From contig NC_065880.2 of the NCBI RefSeq assembly GCF_932274485.2, positions 79,847,230-79,911,229 on the forward strand: a DNA stretch of 64,000 nt, read 5' to 3'. The position numbers and the translations under genes are program-made. Position 1 is the stretch's first letter; each line of letters starts with the position of its first letter. This DNA comes from Patella vulgata. Taxonomy: Eukaryota > Mollusca > Gastropoda > Patellidae. The notes beneath the pieces are model-generated. The model worked only from the letters and a program-made list of their open reading frames with translations. It did no database searches and had not been told where the DNA came from. Shown piece by piece: positions 25,846-49,850 of this stretch.

Positions 25846-27083
25846 TACACAAAAATAAAACATAAATATCGTTTATCTTAACCTGTTAGCTAAAAGGTTA
25901 TCATATAAACAGGGTCAATGGTATCATTAGGCCAACTAGGCTGCAGTTTCGGGCGCAGCCGCAGATTCCAGAGAGACAAAATCGATAGAATAATTTTTTT
26001 TATTTATAGGATTAACATTTAAAATCTCACAATCAAAATGTGTCGATTTGCGAATCAAGGTACAAGTTATCATATCACATTCACTACAACAGGGGGATAC
26101 AATTGATAATGGCCCTTTTTAAGATTAAAATGTACACAACCTCAGTCAGACTTTTGAAGAATAAAAATGAAATCGGCTGCTCGTGTACGATATCACTGGG
26201 GGTTGTACTGTAAATTTTCTAAAAATGTTCAAATGGCTCATATAAACCACAAGTTCAGTCTTTTTTTTAAAAATTCAACTTAGTAATGACAATGTAAATA
26301 TGTAGAATGTTTGGAATAATGACGCACTATCTCTAACTAGATGGTTGTAACAATACACTGTAAGCATTCGGTGCATCATTCGTAAACTTTGATTGTGGAT
26401 ATCTGCTCTCGGTGCCTGTCGGTGACGCCATGGGTGGTGACGAAACGTGATGAGTGCTGCCCTCTAACGACAAGATGTTGTTGTTTGGTCACCACCTTGT
26501 CTCTCGAGCTTAGATTCCTGCAATACCTGGGCTACTTGTGCTCTGAATTAGCAAACATAGCTGAAGAACATGATAGCCTTTCAATGGGTCTAGAAAGAAG
26601 TTCGCCTTTATACCTAAGCCCTTGTTCAAACATTTCCCGATCATCTCGTAAATTAAGCATCGTATTTCGCATACAGCGTTAAAATTTGAAAATGTTTGTC
26701 AGATCTGACCCAGTAGACGCGCATTTGCGAGACAATTTAAGGTGTAATTGATCGTCAAAATAAACTAAATAGTATTTCAAAATCTTGGAGCGGACAATGG
26801 TAGTGAGGAGCACACAGAGGGAACTATTATATAGGGAAAACAAAGATGGTTGATACCTGATCTGGAGATGTTCTAATCGTATGTTGACTATAAATTACAC
26901 ACGTGGATAAACTATGATGTAACTATAACCATGGAAACAGTAAAATGGACCGGATTATCCAGTACTTTATTCACTAATTATAATCAAACACTCGATCAGC
27001 CGAGGTATTAAATGTTGTATTACATTCAACATTCAAATTGCATTGTGTTTTCAAGCACGTATGATGATATAGTCTTTCAAAAA
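25846..27083. other. no feature recognised
   Basis: Mixed sequence. A 97-codon open frame at 26389-26682 was examined and not accepted as coding. Confidence 0.4.
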
Positions 27084-27285
27084 GGAAATAAAATGGGGTT
27101 TAACGTCCTACTTTTCTGCACCATGAGGGAAATTTTGATCGGGCATCCTTCGAATTCAAACTGTCTGGGGTTATTTCACGTGCACGCCTATGTGTACTCA
27201 GGACCTCGGGTTTTCGTCACATCCAGACGACTAAACACTGTCCTTGTCAGGTCTAAATCACTGAGCCACCGCGGCCCCCATGAAT
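27084..27285 (-). mobile_element. SINE-A, internally deleted but with both ends
   Basis: Inverted tail AAATGGGGTTTAACGTCCTA, then ATGAGGGAAATTTTGATCGG, ACGACTAAACACTGTCCTTG, then directly the start of the head (CACTGAGCCACCGCGGC). The part between box B and the left body is missing. Confidence 0.88.
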
Positions 27286-27540
27286 TAAAGAATTCAAAAA
27301 CTAAGACTATAGTTAAGATAGCAATCCAACAATCGACCCGGTGTGTATACATTACATGAGAGATTGGAAGTAATTTAGATATTAAAGACTACGCCTAGAA
27401 TTTGATATGACAAGATTTACCTAGATGATTAGAAGGACCCTTGATCTTCAAATATTCTCCTCTAATCACTAATCAAATAAACAAATAGTTTAACACCTGT
27501 TGTTCTTATTTACTTTCTATATTTATTTTGTTCACCTGGG

Positions 27541-27755
27541 GTGGGGGGGGGGTATGGCCGAATAGTTAGCGCGTGTGCGCTGTATCAGAAGGTCTGTCAT
27601 TGAATCAACTGGCGTTGTTTCGATTCCACGATTGTATGTGATGAGGGGTAGGATCTCCTGTCCAACCTCGTGGGTTTTCTCCCACTGCTAACGACCCCTA
27701 AGCGCAAGCGAATTATTGAAATAAAATTGAACCATCTCTTGTTCACCTGGAGATT
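27541..27755 (+). mobile_element. SINE-B, head and body, tail lost
   Basis: A poly-G run leads into TATGGCCGAATAGTTAGCGC (box A region), GTCTGTCATTGAATCAACTG, TTGTTTCGATTCCACGATTG (box B), CCTAAGCGCAAGCGAATTAT and AATAAAATTGAACCATCT. Confidence 0.9.
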
Positions 27756-28344
27756 TGTCGTATACTGCATCATATTTATGGAATCGACTTCCTCTAGAAT
27801 TATGGTTTTCAAAATTCCAGAAAAAATATACCAGCTCAACAAATTTCTGTTCCTAAATCCATTGTGAAAGAAATAATTAGTAAGAACTCTGAAACGAGCA
27901 ACGCATTAGAAACTTTTAAAATTTTATGTGTATGCCCTTTATAAATGTTGATATATTTTTATTTTACCAACGATAGTCAAATCAAGTCTTAAATCATGAA
28001 ATCCGTTGTTTCCAACTTTTCTTGTCTCATTGTGTTCTTCTCGAACCACTGATAGTTCTACCGTCCTTTCAGAATTGTCTTAAATCTATGTCCTGTATAC
28101 ATATAACTATATTTTGTTGCGGGTTTTTCCTGCCATCTGACCAAGTTATACATCTTTACTAGGCAAGAAATGTGATAGATAAAGACTGAGTCAACATCGT
28201 ATAGAAGACCAGTCGATAAAAGGCTGTAAAATAAACAGAGAAATAAGATTGAAATATTGGAGTGTATATTACTAGCTGTTTATATTATCTTGATGTACTC
28301 TCTAGCTCACACGACGGTATGTCAATATTTCTCGGCTAAAATAC

Positions 28345-28500
28345 CATATGTTAGTCTCAAAATCATTGTGTGAGAGAGAGAGAGAGAGAGAGAGGGGGTG
28401 GGGTGGGGGTGGTTTAACGTCTACTAGACATTTCGGGACTTAAATGGTTCAATTTTATTTCAATAATTCACTTGGGATTTTTAGCAGTAGGGGGAAACCT
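28345..28500 (-). mobile_element. SINE-B 3' fragment with (GA)n
   Basis: (GA)n at about 28371-28394 joins GGTTTAACGTCTACTAGACA, ATTTCGGGACTTAAATGG and TCAATTTTATTTCAATAATT. On the left, TATGTTAGTCTCAAAATCA looks like a second tail piece. Confidence 0.85.
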
Positions 28501-30122
28501 GAGAATACCAAAGAGGATAGACGAGCGACCTTACTCCTTGTTACGTGGATGAACAAATACAAAAAATTGTGATTAGGTTTTAAATCCTGTAAAATAAAAA
28601 CATCATAATCTTCGTAATGTCGCACAAAAAAATTAGTAATTGTGTTATATTATATTTAACATTAAATATTGAAACCGTTGTAACGTGTAGAAGGTCATAA
28701 TTAATATTTTTGCAGTAAAAAATACTTTTTGAATGAATTAGTAATTATTCTTCCATAAGTATTTGTTATAATTTATTTAAAATTAAACACTGAAAACCCC
28801 TGGTGGGAATAGGTATACAGGCCTGGGGGCTATATTAAACGTTAGTTTATGAAACAAACAACTAGGATTAATTGGTAAGTATACAAGTGCCGGGTATTTA
28901 AGTATTCTCTGTCAGTCATATTTTCTGGAAGCCGAAAGGTTATCAATGAAGTCTTGTATCGTTGAGTTTCGTTTACTTTTACCGATAGTTTTTAAAGACG
29001 ATGATAAGGAGCGAGTGCTAACTGAACAATAAAAAACTCATTTAACCAAGTACTTCCATGAGAGATTGATCGCCTTCTCGCCCAGAACGAACATAAACTC
29101 AGATTGAAGATAGGAGGGGGCATTCGGAACATGGAGGTCTTCCGCCATCTTGCTTCGTCTGCTGAACGGTGTTTTACGATGAGGCAGGCGATAACCTCTG
29201 AAATCGCGCCAATAAATTTTCTGCCGATCTAGTCGAGCAACGTGTATCTGATTTCTGGCCTTTTCATCTTTCAACAAAGTGTTCAAGATAAAAATTTGGA
29301 GAGGGTGAGAAAAGAAATCCTTTTACAAAAGTTCCCAGCTGCAAATACATTTAATAAACCAACCGGTTGATCAAAGTGGGCTCAGGTCAACAAATGTCTA
29401 ATTTGACGGTTGATTTCTCTTGTAATCCAGTCGATAAGATAACAATTCCCTTATATGGTTATTCTAATCAGTGTCGTAATACGGTCGTGTCCGTACCGAA
29501 ATTCGATAGTCGTAAATTCATAATATTAGTCAAGTGTCATGCAGATTTGGTAATTAAAATTTGATCGTCTGAATCGTCAATTGTTCTGTGAATGAACTGT
29601 TTAATTAATTGAATCAATTTGAAAAAGTACACACAGACTGTCTGGTGATTGTAGCACATTAACCCCCGCAAAATTCTAGAATTCGTTTTTCTACTATGTG
29701 TCTGGTATAAACCAAACGAAACACTACGAAGAGTATGTTATCACATTGATTGGTGTATGGGTCGTTTGGTTCTTCTCCACCCATGCCCTTTTACAAATTT
29801 GTTTATATAGCTGTAGTATGCATCGAAGACTGTTTAAAATTAAAAATAATATTTGTACAGCAAAATATGTTAACATAGACCAATAGATCTTAGAATGTGA
29901 CGAATAATATTGATGTTTTGGGGGCGGGGTTTGGGTTTTTTTTTATATTGAGATTTATGGAATATCGATTTAATTATAAAAGTACAATTGAAGTTGTCAG
30001 CTTTGAGAACTACTTGATAAAACAAAATACAGCCTACTATTTATTCCCCACGCAGTGCCGGTCTTATGCCAACTGAACCTATTTGATCTAATGGATCCCT
30101 GCGCTACCTTTCTGAGAACATA
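28501..30122. other. no feature recognised
   Basis: Nothing in 28501-30122 was assigned to a family. A GC-richer patch at about 29060-29260 with an 82-codon minus-strand frame was looked at; it has no recognisable domain. Confidence 0.4.
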
Positions 30123-30308
30123 ACGAGGACAGTGTCTAGTCGTTCGGATGGTACCAAAAACCGAGGTGCCGTGTACACATTTGCGTGAGTAGGCCTTAGC
30201 GCCGCTGTCCTGGCAAATTTCCATCACAGCACACTGCATGGCGTAAGCCCGTTTTCATTAAACAAATCGGTGCAGAAAAATAAGACGTCAAACCCCATTT
30301 CATTTCAC
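30123..30308 (+). mobile_element. SINE-A, headless, good tail
   Basis: GGACAGTGTCTAGTCGTTCG, ACCGAGGTGCCGTGTACACA, TTAGCGCCGCTGTCCTGGCA, GCACACTGCATGGCGTAAGC and tail GACGTCAAACCCCATTTCAT. Confidence 0.9.
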
Positions 30309-30403
30309 TTACATATTTCTATCATAAACAACATGTCAGACGTTTTAATAGACCATGTTTTTTTTAAAACTTTATCTAACAGCATTCCTTTCCGCACTAT
30401 ACA

Positions 30404-30830
30404 TTTATACTGATATACAACACTCACACTCCCATATATTAATCTTCCAGTTTATGATGTAACACCTGATACCACTTCACAGTTATTTGTAAACGTTAAA
30501 GCAGTTGATTGGCATTAATATTGATATACAATACTCCCATTTAACCAGATTATATTGTAACACCGCATAACACTTCTCGGTTATCTGTAAAAGTTAAAGG
30601 TGTTGGTTGACATTAATATTGATATACATTCATATACTCCCATATAACCAGATTCTGATGTAACACCACATAACACTTCTCGGTTGTTTGTAAAAGTTAT
30701 AATAGGTGATTGGCATTAATATTGATATACAGCTCATACACTCTCATATAACCAGATTATGATGTAACACCTCATAACACTTTTCGGTTATTTGTAGAAG
30801 TTAAAATAGTTAATTTTGTCAATACACGAA
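30404..30830. repeat. minisatellite, about 108-bp unit, four copies
   Basis: Each unit has CATTAATATTGATATACA, CTCCCATATAACCAGATTAT, GATGTAACACCKCATAACAC and TTCTCGGTTATTTGTAAAAG. The array ends about 790 bp before sim exon A. Confidence 0.92.
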
Positions 30831-31049
30831 GCCCCCTCACCCCCATATAGGATTCAGACCACGATGGATATTAATCATCTTCATTTGGTAACCCTTAAAG
30901 TAGTTGTTTTTCTATCAATAGTATATTACTTACGGTTTTAATATTAGAAATGATATAATAACTGAACCTTTTAAAATGTGCAATAAAATCCCATTTTCCT
31001 TCGACAGGACACTTATTAAATAAATAAAATAAATTAACATAAGTAATAA

Positions 31050-31240
31050 GCACATATATATGAATATGTATTATGTAAATAGAATAATTATATTAATCAT
31101 ATGTTAATTAATGAATCAGCGTTCTATCCATTGAGAACATGATATGTATTACATGTGTATAGAGTACTATCTAAATAGGATAATTATATATAATGAATCA
31201 GCGCTCTATCCATAAAAAACATAATATGTATTTATATACC
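31050..31240. repeat. tandem duplication, about 90 bp x 2
   Basis: ATGAATCAGCGYTCTATCCA and TARATAGRATAATTATATTA occur twice with the same order and spacing. Confidence 0.8.
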
Positions 31241-31435
31241 ACACTAAGAAATTAAATGCCGTGGATAGTCTAATCCAATTAATATACAAGCCTACCGATA
31301 GTCTAGAGAGTTGATTATGGGCTTATCATGTGAACAAAAGTCTTAATAATTATTTAAATAACATTTGAAATCAGACAAAAGACAAGCAACTGGTAAATTT
31401 AGCTCTTACATAATGTATCTTGAACATATGTAATT
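31240..31435 (-). mobile_element. fragment of TTAA MITE family T
   Basis: AGAGTTGATTATGGGCTTAT, AACATTTGAAATCAGACAAA and GCTCTTACATAATGTATCTT match the reverse complement of the family's left third. Confidence 0.65.
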
Positions 31436-31617
31436 ATTCAAACATACGACATGAATTACATAACAAAACCTTTCCAAACCTGTCTCGATTACTAATATAA
31501 TTTTTATAAATCCTTATAATTGTCTAATTAATAAATTAACAATAATTTAAACTAATGATAGTTTTATTTGGAACTAAAATAAATGTGTAATTTTTATTTT
31601 GTTTGTTTTCCTTTCAG

Positions 31618-43254
<11,637 letters not shown>

Positions 43255-44400
43255 TTATTATCAAGTGTGTGTGTATATGTATTTTATTAATTATGCCTGT
43301 GAATTATTAAGGCAAATAATTTTTACAGTATTTTAAGGTAAAGATCTTTGCTGCTCAGCGAAGCTGGGAGTATAAAATAGTCCTTTTAGTTTAAAAGACT
43401 AGAATTTGTGAAATTCACAATCAGGTTTTTTAAGTAGGCAGTGCTGGTCTACCATATTTTAAATGAAATTAATTAATGAAATCATGGTTAATTGGTGTGA
43501 CGTATTTATTTTTGTTTCACCAGATAAATTTGCATGAAATTCACCAAAAGATTTACTAATTGTCTGTATTATTTAGCGTCATAATACTTTTCTACATTAT
43601 ACGTTTAAAACAATATGTCTATTCAATCTGAAATAATGTCTTCTAATACAAATACTTGGCTATATTTTCTTTGGAATTAAGTTATTTTGTTTATCTAATT
43701 ACTCACAATTTAAGGATTCACCGTGTCAGACCCAAAGTCAGATATAGAATTTAGGACTATAGACTCAATCATAAGTTATCACTATTTGAAGTTTACGTTA
43801 TATTCTGTTGATTTTAAGAAACCCTCTTGATTTATCACACGACATAAAAATAGCATTTTTCCTAAAAATTTACCATAGAATTAAACCCTTTAGAGCAGTA
43901 TTTATGTTTGTATATACCATGTTGAATATCATTCAATAATCGCATGAAACGATGGTGAAATTTCTAAGTAGACTGGGTAATTATATAAATGGAAGGCCAT
44001 GTCTGCATATGGTTCCTTCAGTTGTTATTTTCTAAGGCGTAAGCGTCTTGACCTTCCACTTGGTCTGTCACAGTTAGCCAGAGTTAGCTACCCTTGGTAA
44101 TAGTCAGAGTTTATAAAGACAGGTGTGCTATGGGCCCGACTGTGGCCCCACAGGTTGCACCTCTTTCGATCTCCAACTGTCAATGGATATTTACCATGGT
44201 GTTATTGCCCCTCCTTGGAACGACTGGGCGATTTTCGAGAAATGGTCAAAACCGGTTATGTTCGTATTGTCCTATTCGTTATATTATTTGCGCTGATTCA
44301 GGGTGCTATATGCTATATAGATCTATTTGTTGTTAGTTTCAAGTAGACAGTAAAATAAAAACGTATTTCGTGTTGTTTTAATAAAACTATCAGTCCAATT
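43255..44400 (+). other. sim: probable sim 3' UTR and polyadenylation region
   Basis: The stop codon is followed by a (GT)-rich run and about 1.1 kb of AT-rich sequence without recognised coding. The first canonical AATAAA hexamers lie at 44354-44359 and 44380-44385, the latter followed by T-rich sequence. A variant ATTAAA lies near 43879. The transcript end is therefore inferred near 44380-44410. Positions 44115-44225 look like a very degenerate SINE-A copy inside the UTR. Confidence 0.45.
44115..44225 (-). repeat. very degenerate SINE-A remnant
   Basis: GTGTGCTATGGG, TTTCGATCTCCAACTGTCAA and a following GGATATTTAC correspond in order to the SINE-A body blocks (GTGTGCTATGAGG, TTTCGAATTCCAACTGCCAA, GGGATCTTTTACG). 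No head or tail is visible. Identity is low. Confidence 0.35.
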
Positions 44401-44583
44401 CTTGTTGTATTTTAAAATAAATAGAACTTAAAAACTAAGAAACAATATGGTGATTACTGGATGCACTAGGATTTGACTGAATCTATTAGTTGTGCATGGA
44501 ATTTAATTGAAATTTTTTATGTATTTTAATTCCACGACTTAATCCACGCTAAGATTTACTTAAAATGGTTCTTCAGTATTTAA

Positions 44584-44981
44584 TTAAAGATACATTATTC
44601 AAGAGCTAAATTCGACTTTTGTAGGTCTTTCTTTAGGCCTTAAATGCTATTTGATTATTAATTAGACATTTGTAAACATGACCAGAGACCATAATCAACT
44701 CTCGATGTCATCAGATGTTCAAGATGTTAACTAGATTAGAACGGTTCGGCCATTTAATGATTTAATTTAAAAATGGAGGAGCTAGTCTAGGTTTCGAATA
44801 TACCAGTACCGTGGTTACGATAATAAAAAATCAATGCACATAACTACAAAATCAATAACTTGGCTCAGAATAAAGCAATTACATAAAATTTTCAATATAT
44901 TCATTTTGCATTATCTATTTTTGAACTATCATAGCAAGAACGATCAGCTCATTATCCAAATCTTACATAATGTATCTTTAA
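44584..44981 (+). mobile_element. TTAA MITE family T, full length, well preserved
   Basis: TTAA at 44584-44587 and 44978-44981; ends AGATACATTATTCAAGAGC and TCTTACATAATGTATCT. At 398 bp this is the best copy for defining the family. No coding capacity. Confidence 0.88.
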
Positions 44982-47095
44982 GGAAATACAATCAAAATAT
45001 ATAATCTCCCTGTTTGGATTCAAAGAGGCCAAATAAAAGATATTTGAGAAGATTTCAGGTGATCTGGTTTTTGGTCATATCCCGTTAATATTGTCTGCAT
45101 GCATACGATGCCGAATGTTGACAAATATCCTTGTAACGACTGAATGGAATATTGTAATTTAAAAAGGCTTCCACCATCCCTCAGATGACGTTCAGCGACA
45201 TTAATGTAAGCATGTCTCAGATTTTCTTTCAAATAATGTATGCAATCAAATTATTTAATTTCCGGCCTCGTACTTACCCCACCATTACAAGAGCGATGTT
45301 TTATTAAATGTACTAAAGAATTATGTATACTAACGAATTATAGCGAATTATGTATACTAAATTCATGTTGGTTTGTAATATGAAGGACTATAGAGTCTCA
45401 TTAAAAGGGTAATTAGCTTTAAGTTTTACCATATACGTGGAATTAAATGGCTGATTAAAGTAAATATTATTACAAATGTTTGGCTTAAATTGGAAAATTA
45501 AAGCATATATTGCACATTGTAGTGAATCGGATCAGCTTCATAACCAAGTTATCACTGAAACATTATAAAAAGATTTTTTGAAGCATTTCCCCTGAGAAGA
45601 TTTATAACAAGGATATCACTGAAAGGTTATAAGCATTTCTCCTGAAAAGATTTATCAATCGTGGGGGCTACGCTGCATTTTCAATTTAAGTTACAGCTTT
45701 GAAATACATGTAGTGGAATCCGTGGAATTTTCGAAAGTCATTCTCGATTGTTACTATTGATAACAAATATAAGTTAAGCGGTCTGTTTATGTTACAACAT
45801 TCTGTCAATGTTAGTTATCGAAGATGAGTTAGACGACCCACCTCCTTAAAAAAAAAAGACAAATTGCATTGAATCAATATTTATGTCGTTCGTTTTTCTT
45901 TTATTTGTCATAATTTTGTGTTAAATATAAAGATTTTCATATATTATTATTCTGTTTTAATTATATTTCTTGAAAACAAAATGTTGCAATTTATTGGCCA
46001 GGACCCGCTGTTAACAAAACATGTTAAAAATACTGCAACCGGATACTTATTTTTCTCAAAGCTATTTATTCTGTACAAATATTCTATCGTAATATGAATA
46101 TAAATACACCAAGCATGGCTGCCTACAATTAATAAATTCATCCGGAATATATTCTAATGATAAGAATGTCTTAAATAAAATAAAATAATATAATTAATTT
46201 TTTGTAAAAAAAAAATCTAAATACGCAGGGACGTGTATTATTAGCTTTATATGTTCCTGGAATACGTCATGTATGAATGACGTCATCATATGTAAATGAA
46301 TCATCGCCATTTAAAGTATGTAGTATCTCATTTGCATAATGTGAAAACGAGTCCAGTCGAAGATCTATTTGCCTATACCTTTCTGTATACATACACAATC
46401 TTTATGTGTCCTATAAATATATATATATTAAAACATTCTAGAAATTCTCGCTGTATTTGTGTTGATTAATGGACGCCCCTGCAGTCAGCCAGTCAGTCAT
46501 CCAAGGTCGATAGCTATGTCAAAAGGTTACATGTGGGTGACCGGTATATGCCCAATAAACCCCTATTGTTATCCGGTTATCCGATAAGACAGCAAGACTG
46601 CTGCTGAAAAGCAGCCAGTAAATAGAAAATTGCCAATACTTAATTATCGCTGATTTTGCGTGCAGTTTGACACTGTACCAAAGAATTCTAAATTCGGAGA
46701 CGAGAATGCCATTAACCGATAAATTAATTGTTCAGATAACAAGATAACTACAAAGAGTCTATCGGCGTCACTTCATCATTTGAGATCCAGAAATCAAGTT
46801 TTACATTTTACCAAGGTATCTTTAAATTAGAACGTTATCGTTCCGACAGGTTAACCTCTGTCCCTTTAGGTGCACAACTAAAATATACACGGAAAAGGGC
46901 ATTTTGGTTCTGTCAGAACGACCAGACAAATTCACTTACTTGCCCAAAAGCTGTTACCCCTGCTAATTTGGAAACGGATTCGAACAGTCCTGCGTTATCT
47001 TAACCGGGTTCAGTCCTCGAACCATAGGTTTATTTTAATCGGATTGGTGTAAGACCAAGTTGGATTGTTTGTCCCGCCCACATGCCTGGGCTGAT
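44982..47095. other. intergenic, small local duplication only
   Basis: TTATCACTGAAA and AGCATTTCYCCTGARAAGAT are duplicated at about 45545-45655. Nothing else was recognised. Confidence 0.4.
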
Positions 47096-47235
47096 AAGCA
47101 AAGCATGTCCAGTTGTTCGGATTGGACGTAAAAACGGTGTCCTGTCAAAAAATTGACACTGTACTTAGCATATCACTTGGGACTCCGAATTTTAAGAAGA
47201 GTAGACAAAAATACCGCTGTCCAGGTAAAATGCTA
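47096..47235 (+). mobile_element. SINE-A, degenerate body
   Basis: GTCCAGTTGTTCGGATTGGA, AAACGGTGTCCTGTC and ACCGCTGTCCAGGTAAAATG keep family order; head and tail are lost. Confidence 0.65.
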
Positions 47236-47787
47236 AGCCTCCCCCACCCCCAACCCGAATGACCACGTAACTTGTTTTGGATGGTTGGCGACCATTATTA
47301 ACATCAGTAAAAACCCTTCGGTCCTTCTTTATTAATCGACCATTTTATATTTATATAAAGTGAATATTAATAGTTTATCTATCGTCCCGTCTTGATATAA
47401 AATATAAACACTAATACTAGTATCTGACCGTGAGCTGTTACGTCACACCAAACAGGTGCGCGCTATCAGCAAGTTATAGGTAGCAATTTGTCAAATTCAA
47501 TCAGAATTTGATGGTTACGAGTGGCTTGTTGAGACGAATCTGTGGACATTTCACACCTATAAGGGTTTATTTATTATTATTACTTGCTTTATAAACTAGA
47601 GTCAACCGGAGATTATTCAACATTATTTCAACTTGGCGATAAATTTACGATCAGGTCAGGAAATTGAAATCTCAATGTTGTACAACGTGTGATAAGTTTT
47701 AAGATGGTCGTTATTAAGTTGTTGTCAACTTTTAATAATTTTAACTTTTCAAATATACTTTAAAGATACGATACCATTAAATCGCTG

Positions 47788-48115
47788 AGATAAAATAGGG
47801 TTTAACGACCTGCCGTTCTGCTTCGACTGGGCTAATGAATGAGGGAAATTTTGAGCGGACGGCAGGGCGCTACGGCCAACACTTATTTTGAATTCCAATT
47901 TCCAAGGGATCTTTTACGTGCCCGCCAATGTATACACGGGACCTCAGTTTTTCGTCTAGACAGCTGTCCTTGTCAGGCCCTAGGTCTTTAGTAGTGGGGG
48001 TTGGGGCGAAAAACTCACGAGGTTAGTCATGTGAGCACAAAGTCACGCACAAGATTGAATCAAAACAACGCCACTTGACTCATTGGCAGACTTTATCATG
48101 TACAACTCTCCCTCG
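47788..48115 (-). mobile_element. SINE-A body joined to a SINE-B piece
   Basis: Inverted SINE-A tail AAATAGGGTTTAACGACCTG, GACTGGGCTAATGAATGAGG, AGGGATCTTTTACGTGCCCG, CTGTCCTTGTCAGGCCCTAG to about 47982. Then the SINE-B inverse: TTTAGTAGTGGGGGTTGGGG, ACGCCACTTGACTCATTGGC. Confidence 0.85.
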
Positions 48116-49187
48116 CTCCGGAAGACCGTGGTATTGGAGGTGTCAGGTCAAATGTCCGTCACAAAATGACCGACGTAAGGTGCTGACGAGGCAATAAGCA
48201 CCACCCACCCCCCATAAATACGTCACTGTTTAAACCTTTCAAGAAAGAGAATTTTCGAATATTTACAGGGGACGAACCGATGATATTTCAGAAGACTGAT
48301 ATACCGTTTAAAACAAACCATATATAACCAAATCACATAATATATACATGCCAGCAAGTCCATTTATATACATTACGTCATCTAAATAATAAACCGTTTC
48401 GCCGTTCATATAACATTTCAAAAATAGCCCCAACACATCTCTTACGTGTCTACTTATTGTTAAAAGCCAGCAGTGGGACAAATTGAATAGATATGCAAAT
48501 CTGGTCATTGTCTTGGTTACACAAGATGGCTGTCATGTGACGATAAACGATGACACGAAGTTCCTGAATATTCTTGTTTGGATCACTTGAATGATAAAAC
48601 GGGCAACATAAAAGATGCTAATCTGGTTTATTTGAAAATTACTTCAGATTACATGCCCTAATAATGCGATAATGTAAAGTTGATGTGCTGCGAACATGAA
48701 AAGGCAATTTCCCGCCTCTCTTCACAGAAGTACTTCCGGTGAGCTCTTCTTTGAGAGAAGTTAAAGCGAACCTTGACTTAAAGGGACTCCATTTCCGATT
48801 CTCTTTTTAAACTTCTGGAGTTTTCTGGCATTTAGAATGAAAATGGTATCGATTTTGATATTGTGAATGCTCGACATTTCGTCCATTTATTTGTTACCAA
48901 ACAAACAATTATAGTTCATTTAATTTGATTTTATCGCTTTTCTTTCGCCCGTTTAAACACTATTTCGTCCACGTAAAAAGATTTCTCAGCTTAAATTAGG
49001 AGAAAAAATATTAGGATTATTTCAATTAAGAGAGCAATAAGGCATGTCATAAATCGGAAAAATAGCAGATGTCGTATTTGATGATGTCACAATAATACTT
49101 TTTATGTAAGGATTGAAAAAAAATAAAATTATTCAGCTAAAAATAGTTAATGCATTAAAACAGAATTAAATAAAGGTTAAGAAAACG
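48116..49187. other. no feature recognised
   Basis: Unclassified intergenic sequence. Confidence 0.4.
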
Positions 49188-49720
49188 AAATGAAATTGGG
49201 TTTAACGTCCTATTTATCTGTACCAACCAGTTTATAAAGACGGGGATGCGCCATGCAGTGTACTATGAGTGAAATTGTGCCCGGCCGAGTATTAAAAGAC
49301 CACATAAGATTAAAAATCTTAATTGAATGTACTTTAAGTCTATTCTTCCACGAATTCAAAGGCTAAGGATCCTTTTATGACTGGGCCTCAGTTTTTCGCA
49401 ACATTCGAATGACTAGACGTTTTCCATGGCTTCTTATACTACTGACAATTAAGGGAAACATCGCTCGAAATTGTGCCGTGGCCAGGCCGCGTTGTTTAAG
49501 TCTACTTCTTCCACGAATTCAAATGCTAAGGATCCTTTTATGGCTGAGCCTTGGTTTTTCGTGCCATTCGAATCACTAGACGATGTTTCTTGCCTTCGTA
49601 TATAAACTGACAATTAAGGGAATCAACGCTGGAAAATTGGCCAATAGCGGAATCGAATCCGGAACTTCCTCGTCAGTACCAGTGTCTTACTGGCTGTGTT
49701 ACCATGGTCAGTGACAGTGT
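49188..49720 (-). mobile_element. SINE-A with a duplicated middle
   Basis: Inverted tail AAATTGGGTTTAACGTCCTA, GCGCCATGCAGTGTACTATG, then a block of about 170 bp (TCCACGAATTCAAAGGCTAA ... ACTGACAATTAAGGG) that occurs at 49340-49480 and again at 49510-49650, then box B inverse GGAATCGAATCCGGAACTTC. Confidence 0.85.
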
Positions 49721-49734
49721 TTTACTGACTCTTA

Positions 49735-49787
49735 TTGTTGGTACAGATTAAGTTTTTTAAAAAACAATGGAAAGAGGGAGAGAAAGA

Positions 49788-49819
<32 letters not shown>

Positions 49820-49850
49820 CAAAGTTGCCTACTCTCCCTCTCTCTCGGAG
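49735..49850. repeat. (GA)n microsatellite with a shared leader
   Basis: TATTGTTGGTACAGATTAAG and AAAAACAATGGAAAGAGGGA precede (GA)n. The same leader precedes (GA)n at about 54196-54270, so the leader is part of a repeat. (CT)n follows at 49832-49845. Confidence 0.85.

Noticed and set aside
26389-26682. 97-codon open frame as an exon
   Set aside because: No domain, no convincing splice sites, no match to any family I know.
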